In this document: in pieces, positions 60,981 through 64,000 of the stretch
Numbering within the stretch: the first letter of the stretch is position 1
How the letters are laid out: every line of letters starts with the position of its first letter
Assembly: GCF_003226555.1 (NCBI RefSeq)
Contig: NZ_QKQS01000016.1
Span: 124,001-188,000, forward strand
Direction: 5' to 3'
Source: Rhodopseudomonas palustris
Lineage (GTDB): Bacteria; Pseudomonadota; Alphaproteobacteria; Rhizobiales; Xanthobacteraceae
DNA: 64,000 bases
Translations under genes and position numbers: made by a program
Notes under the pieces: model-generated
Databases searched by the model: none
The model's input: only the letters and a program-made list of their open reading frames with translations
Told to the model about the DNA's origin: nothing

Positions 60981-62138
60981 ATGACGAATCGGCTGCGCAT
61001 CGGTGTGATGTTTTCCACGACCGGCTCCTACGGGGCGGTCGGCCGCACCATGCTCAACGGCGCGATGCTCGGGCTCAGTGAGGTTGCGGCGAGCGGCAAC
61101 GGGCCGGAGATCGAGCCGGTCATCGTCAATCCCGGCGGCGACCTGTCGCAGTATCGCGCGCTGGCGCACGACCTGCTGGCGTCGGGCGTTCGCCAGGTGA
61201 TCGGCTGTTATACGTCGTCGAGCCGCAAAGAGGTGATCCCGTGCTTCGAGAAGCACGACGGCCTGTTGTGGTATCCGTCGCATTATGAAGGGTTCGAGAG
61301 CTCCGACAACGTCGTGTACACCGGCGCGTCGCCGAACCAGCATGTGCTGCCGCTGGTCGATTATCTCGTCGCCAAGCACGGCAAGCGCGCGTTCTGCATC
61401 GGCTCGAACTACATCTGGGCGTGGGAGAACAACCGGATTTTTCGCGAGGCGCTGATTGCGCGGGGCGGCACGGTGCTGGCCGAGCGCTATCTTCCGGTCG
61501 GCGACACCGATGTCGACCGCGTTGTCGCGGCGGTCCTGGAGCAGCGCCCCGACTTCGTCTTCAACAATCTGATCGGCACCAGCGCCTATGCGTTCTTCCG
61601 CGCGTTCCGTGCCGCATGCCGCGCGCGCGGCATCGACCAGGCTGCCGAGATCCCGGTGGCGAGCTGCACGCTGGCGGAACCGGAATTGGCCGAGATCGGC
61701 GCCGATGCGGTCGACGGGCATCTGTCGTCGAGCGTGTACTTCGCGTCGCTCACCGGTCCGGTCAACGGCGCCTTCATCCGCGCCTACACCGAGAAGTTTG
61801 CGGGCGCGACACCGCCTTCGGCGGATGCCGAGGCCTGCTACATCGCGGTCAAGCTGCTCGCGGCCGCTCTGCAGCAGGCCGGCACCGACGAGGCTGCCGC
61901 TGTGCGCGCGGCGGTCGCTGATCAGCGCCTGATCGCGCCGCAGGGCGAAGTGCGGATCGACCCGCAGACCTATCACGCATGGCTGACGCCGCGGATCGGA
62001 CGTTCCACCGCCGCCGGCCAATTCGAAGTGCTGCTCGAAGCTCCCGAGCCGATCGCACCCGATCCGTATCTGGTGCAAACCTCGCCGCGGTTCGCCGCCG
62101 CCATGCGTTCCCCATTGTTGAGGCTGGTGAAGTCATGA
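60981..62138 (+). CDS. amiC: amide/urea-sensing regulator, AmiC-like
   Basis: A 385-residue cytosolic protein of the periplasmic-binding-protein fold, without a signal peptide: IGVMFSTTGSYGAVGRTMLNG at the start, CYTSSSRKEVIPCFEKHDGLLWYPSHYEGFE in the ligand cleft, and HVLPLVDYLVAKHGKRAF. AmiC of Pseudomonas binds amides and holds the antiterminator AmiR until ligand arrives. The ATG at 60981 is chosen because the leader terminator ends just before it; the frame from 60903 would run through the terminator. It overlaps amiR by 4 bases. Confidence 0.88.
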   Translation: MTNRLRIGVMFSTTGSYGAVGRTMLNGAMLGLSEVAASGNGPEIEPVIVNPGGDLSQYRALAHDLLASGVRQVIGCYTSSSRKEVIPCFEKHDGLLWYPSHYEGFESSDNVVYTGASPNQHVLPLVDYLVAKHGKRAFCIGSNYIWAWENNRIFREALIARGGTVLAERYLPVGDTDVDRVVAAVLEQRPDFVFNNLIGTSAYAFFRAFRAACRARGIDQAAEIPVASCTLAEPELAEIGADAVDGHLSSSVYFASLTGPVNGAFIRAYTEKFAGATPPSADAEACYIAVKLLAAALQQAGTDEAAAVRAAVADQRLIAPQGEVRIDPQTYHAWLTPRIGRSTAAGQFEVLLEAPEPIAPDPYLVQTSPRFAAAMRSPLLRLVKS

Positions 62139-62800
62139 CCTTTCGACCGGTTCAGAACTTCAAGGGCGGCCGTGCGCTTCTGGTGATGGAGCGCACGGGC
62201 AGGGAAGGCGCGTTGGAGCCGACGCTGGCCAAGCTCGGCGTCACTTGCGAGGCCGCGCCGATCGTCGACGGGCGGGCTCAGCTCGATCTCGCATCGCTGC
62301 AGCCGGATCGCGACATGCTGTTTGTCGACGGCGACCTCGACGGCGTGCTGGCGGTCGAGCTCAATCCGCTGTCGCATCTGCCGCCGGTGCCGGTGATCGG
62401 ACTGGTCGGGGTCGAAGCGCCGAGCCGGCTGAAGGCGCTGGTCAATCTCGGCGCCACCGCGTTTCTGCGCAAGCCGGTGCACGGCGGCGCCGTGTACTCG
62501 GCGCTGTTCATGGGCATCAACCAATTTCTCCTGCGTGGCGGGATGCAGGAGCGCCTGCAGACGCTCGAGGAGCGCCGTCGCGGCCGTCGTGCCGTGCTGC
62601 GCGCCGTGGTCCAGCGGATGCGGGACAGCGGCCTCGACGAGGACGGCGCTTACGACCAAATCCGCCGGGAGAGCATGCGCGTGAGGCAGAGCCTGGAGAG
62701 CTATTGCGAGGATCTGCTGAGCCGACGGGCGAGGCCGCCCGATTCGACTGGCCACACCGGCGACCCGCCGCTGCACCGTGGCGACAAACGAGCGATGTAG
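62135..62800 (+). CDS. amiR: ANTAR-domain antitermination regulator, AmiR-like
   Basis: A 221-residue protein. The N-terminal half is a receiver-like fold without the phosphorylated Asp pattern (RALLVMERTGREGALEPTLAKLG, VIGLVGVEAPSRLKALVNLGATAFLRKPV), followed by a coiled coil (MQERLQTLEERRRGRRAVLRA) and a C-terminal three-helix ANTAR domain (GLDEDGAYDQIRRESMRVRQSLESYCEDLL). It should bind leader RNA and prevent termination, under AmiC control. The coupled ATGA start supports this. Confidence 0.9.
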   Translation: MTFRPVQNFKGGRALLVMERTGREGALEPTLAKLGVTCEAAPIVDGRAQLDLASLQPDRDMLFVDGDLDGVLAVELNPLSHLPPVPVIGLVGVEAPSRLKALVNLGATAFLRKPVHGGAVYSALFMGINQFLLRGGMQERLQTLEERRRGRRAVLRAVVQRMRDSGLDEDGAYDQIRRESMRVRQSLESYCEDLLSRRARPPDSTGHTGDPPLHRGDKRAM

Positions 62801-62811
62801 GAGACAGCAAC

Positions 62812-64000
62812 ATGACCGGAACTGGGTTACGGGGACTGCATGCCGCAGTCCTCGCGGGGACGCTCGTCCTCGCGTCAGGCGCGGCGCTGGCCGCGGAGAA
62901 GCCGATCAAGCTCGGCGTGCTGGAGGATCAGTCGGGAGATTTCGCGGTGGCGACGATCGGCAAGGTCCACGCCATCCAGCTCGCCGCAGACGAGATCAAC
63001 AAGGCCGGCGGCATCATGGGTCGCCCGCTCGAACTGGTGGTGTACGACACCCAGTCCGACAACACCCGCTACCAGGAATTCATGCGGCGGGTGCTGCAGA
63101 AGGACAAGGCCGACGCGGTCTTCGCCGGATTCTCGTCGGCGTCGCGTGAAGCCTATCGGCCGATCGTCGATCAGCTCAACGGCTTCGCGCTCTACAACAA
63201 TCAGTACGAAGGCGGCGTCTGCGACGGCCACATGATCGTCACCGGCGCCGTACCCGAGCAGCAGTTCTCCACGCTGATCCCTTGGATGATGGAGAAGTAC
63301 GGCAAGAAGGTCTACACGCTGGCCGCCGACTACAATTTCGGCCAGATTTCGGCCGAGTGGGTGCGCAACATCGTCAAGCAGAACGGCGGCGAAATGGTTG
63401 GCGAGGAGTTCATCCCGCTCGGCGTGTCGCAGTTCTCGCAGAGCATCCAGAACATCCAGAAGGCCAAGCCGGACTTCATCGTGACGCTGCTGGTCGGCAC
63501 CGCGCAGGCTTCCTATTACGAGCAGGCGGCGTCCGCCAACGTCAACCTGCCGATGGCGTCCTCGGTCAATGTCGGCCAGGGCTACGAGCACAAGCGCTTC
63601 AAGCCGCCGAGCCTGAAGGACATGTACGTCACCACCAACTACATCGAGGAAATCGACAGCCCGAAGAGCAAGGAGTTCGTCGCCAAGTTCAAGGCCAAGT
63701 TCCCGAACGAACCGTACATCAATCAGGAAGCCGAGAACTCCTACCTCGCGGTCTATCTGTACAAGCAGATGGTCGAGCGGGCGAAGTCGACCAAGCGCGA
63801 CGACATCCGCAAGGTGATCGCGCAGGGTGACGTCTGCATGGATGCGCCGGAAGGCAAGGTCTGCATCGACCCCAAGAGCCAGCACATGTCGCACACCATT
63901 TATCTCGCGCACGTCAATGCCGATCACTCGATCGACTTCCCGAAGGTCTGGCCGGACATCAAGCCGTATTGGCTGGGCGATGCCGGCTGCGACCTGACCA
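62812..64000 (+). CDS. amide/urea-type ABC transporter binding protein (3' end outside window)
   Basis: The frame runs open from ATG 62812, with AGGAG 8 bases upstream, to the right edge (396 codons). A signal peptide (HAAVLAGTLVLASGAALAAE) is followed by IKLGVLEDQSGDFAVATIGK, QLAADEINKAGGIMGRPLEL, and YTLAADYNFGQISAEW. It is a branched-chain-amino-acid-type binding protein of the FmdD/UrtA group, which binds short amides or urea. Its position after amiC-amiR points to amides as inducers and substrates. Permeases and ATPases should follow beyond the window. Confidence 0.88.
   Translation, partial: MTGTGLRGLHAAVLAGTLVLASGAALAAEKPIKLGVLEDQSGDFAVATIGKVHAIQLAADEINKAGGIMGRPLELVVYDTQSDNTRYQEFMRRVLQKDKADAVFAGFSSASREAYRPIVDQLNGFALYNNQYEGGVCDGHMIVTGAVPEQQFSTLIPWMMEKYGKKVYTLAADYNFGQISAEWVRNIVKQNGGEMVGEEFIPLGVSQFSQSIQNIQKAKPDFIVTLLVGTAQASYYEQAASANVNLPMASSVNVGQGYEHKRFKPPSLKDMYVTTNYIEEIDSPKSKEFVAKFKAKFPNEPYINQEAENSYLAVYLYKQMVERAKSTKRDDIRKVIAQGDVCMDAPEGKVCIDPKSQHMSHTIYLAHVNADHSIDFPKVWPDIKPYWLGDAGCDLT

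Noticed and set aside
63282-63830. 182-codon plus-strand frame at the right edge
   Set aside because: It is an out-of-frame reading of the binding-protein gene that starts at 62812 and stays open to the edge.
1-64000. CRISPR arrays, insertion sequences, rRNA and phage genes
   Set aside because: I looked for regular short repeats, transposase motifs with terminal inverted repeats, rRNA signatures and phage structural genes and saw none.

Overview
The window looks like a GC-rich alphaproteobacterial chromosome of the Rhodopseudomonas/Bradyrhizobium type. The evidence is gene content: a petrobactin-type (asb-like) siderophore locus of the kind known from Rhodopseudomonas palustris, a draT-draG pair for nitrogenase switch-off, an amiC-amiR-amide transporter operon, many acyl-CoA dehydrogenases and a GrlR-like protein. 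The organism is inferred from this content, not proven. Two genes run off the ends: a MalT-type regulator on the left and an amide/urea-type binding protein on the right.

Region 1 (1-16.8 kb) is a catabolic island. After the MalT-type regulator come two acyl-CoA dehydrogenases, a crotonase, an SDR, an alpha/beta hydrolase, a phytoene-desaturase-like FAD oxidoreductase, an MBL-fold hydrolase, a TetR regulator, a two-subunit Rieske oxygenase without its own ferredoxin or reductase, an acyl-CoA ligase, a SnoaL-crotonase fusion and a second TetR regulator. Six near-identical CCGAC/GTCGG palindromes lie upstream of these transcription units, which suggests one TetR-controlled regulon for activation and beta-oxidation-like breakdown of an unknown ring-containing acid.

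Region 2 (17.4-38 kb) starts with a duplicated 3' half of tRNA-Ser whose intact partner lies 39,246 bases away. It holds an iron-acquisition locus on the minus strand: asbA-asbB-asbC-asbD/E fusion-asbF, then a binding protein, two permeases and an ATPase for ferric-siderophore uptake, a FecR-type anti-sigma factor, two TonB-dependent receptors with a GNAT acetyltransferase between them, and a DUF2218 protein. An ECF sigma factor is divergent from asbA. Decayed remnants of an ABC exporter, an AraC regulator and another TonB receptor follow.

Region 3 (38-47.3 kb) is a GntR-controlled operon with a ribose-type ABC importer. One permease is fused to a strictosidine-synthase/SMP-30-like beta-propeller, a second propeller gene follows, and an ACAD10/11-like acyl-CoA dehydrogenase closes the set. 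I read it as a candidate uptake and breakdown system for a lactone or hydroxy acid.

Region 4 (47.3-56.9 kb) mixes intact genes (ICMT-like methyltransferase, alpha/beta hydrolase, two-component system, metallophosphoesterase, DedA protein, SAM methyltransferase) with broken ones (LysR, an NTF2-like gene with an internal amber codon, a glycosyltransferase/recG chimera, a response-regulator stub), ending at the intact tRNA-Ser.

Region 5 (57.3-64 kb) has an AraC regulator, draT, draG, a GrlR-like gene and an amide-sensing operon (amiC, amiR with ANTAR domain, binding protein) preceded by a strong leader terminator, the expected target of ANTAR antitermination.
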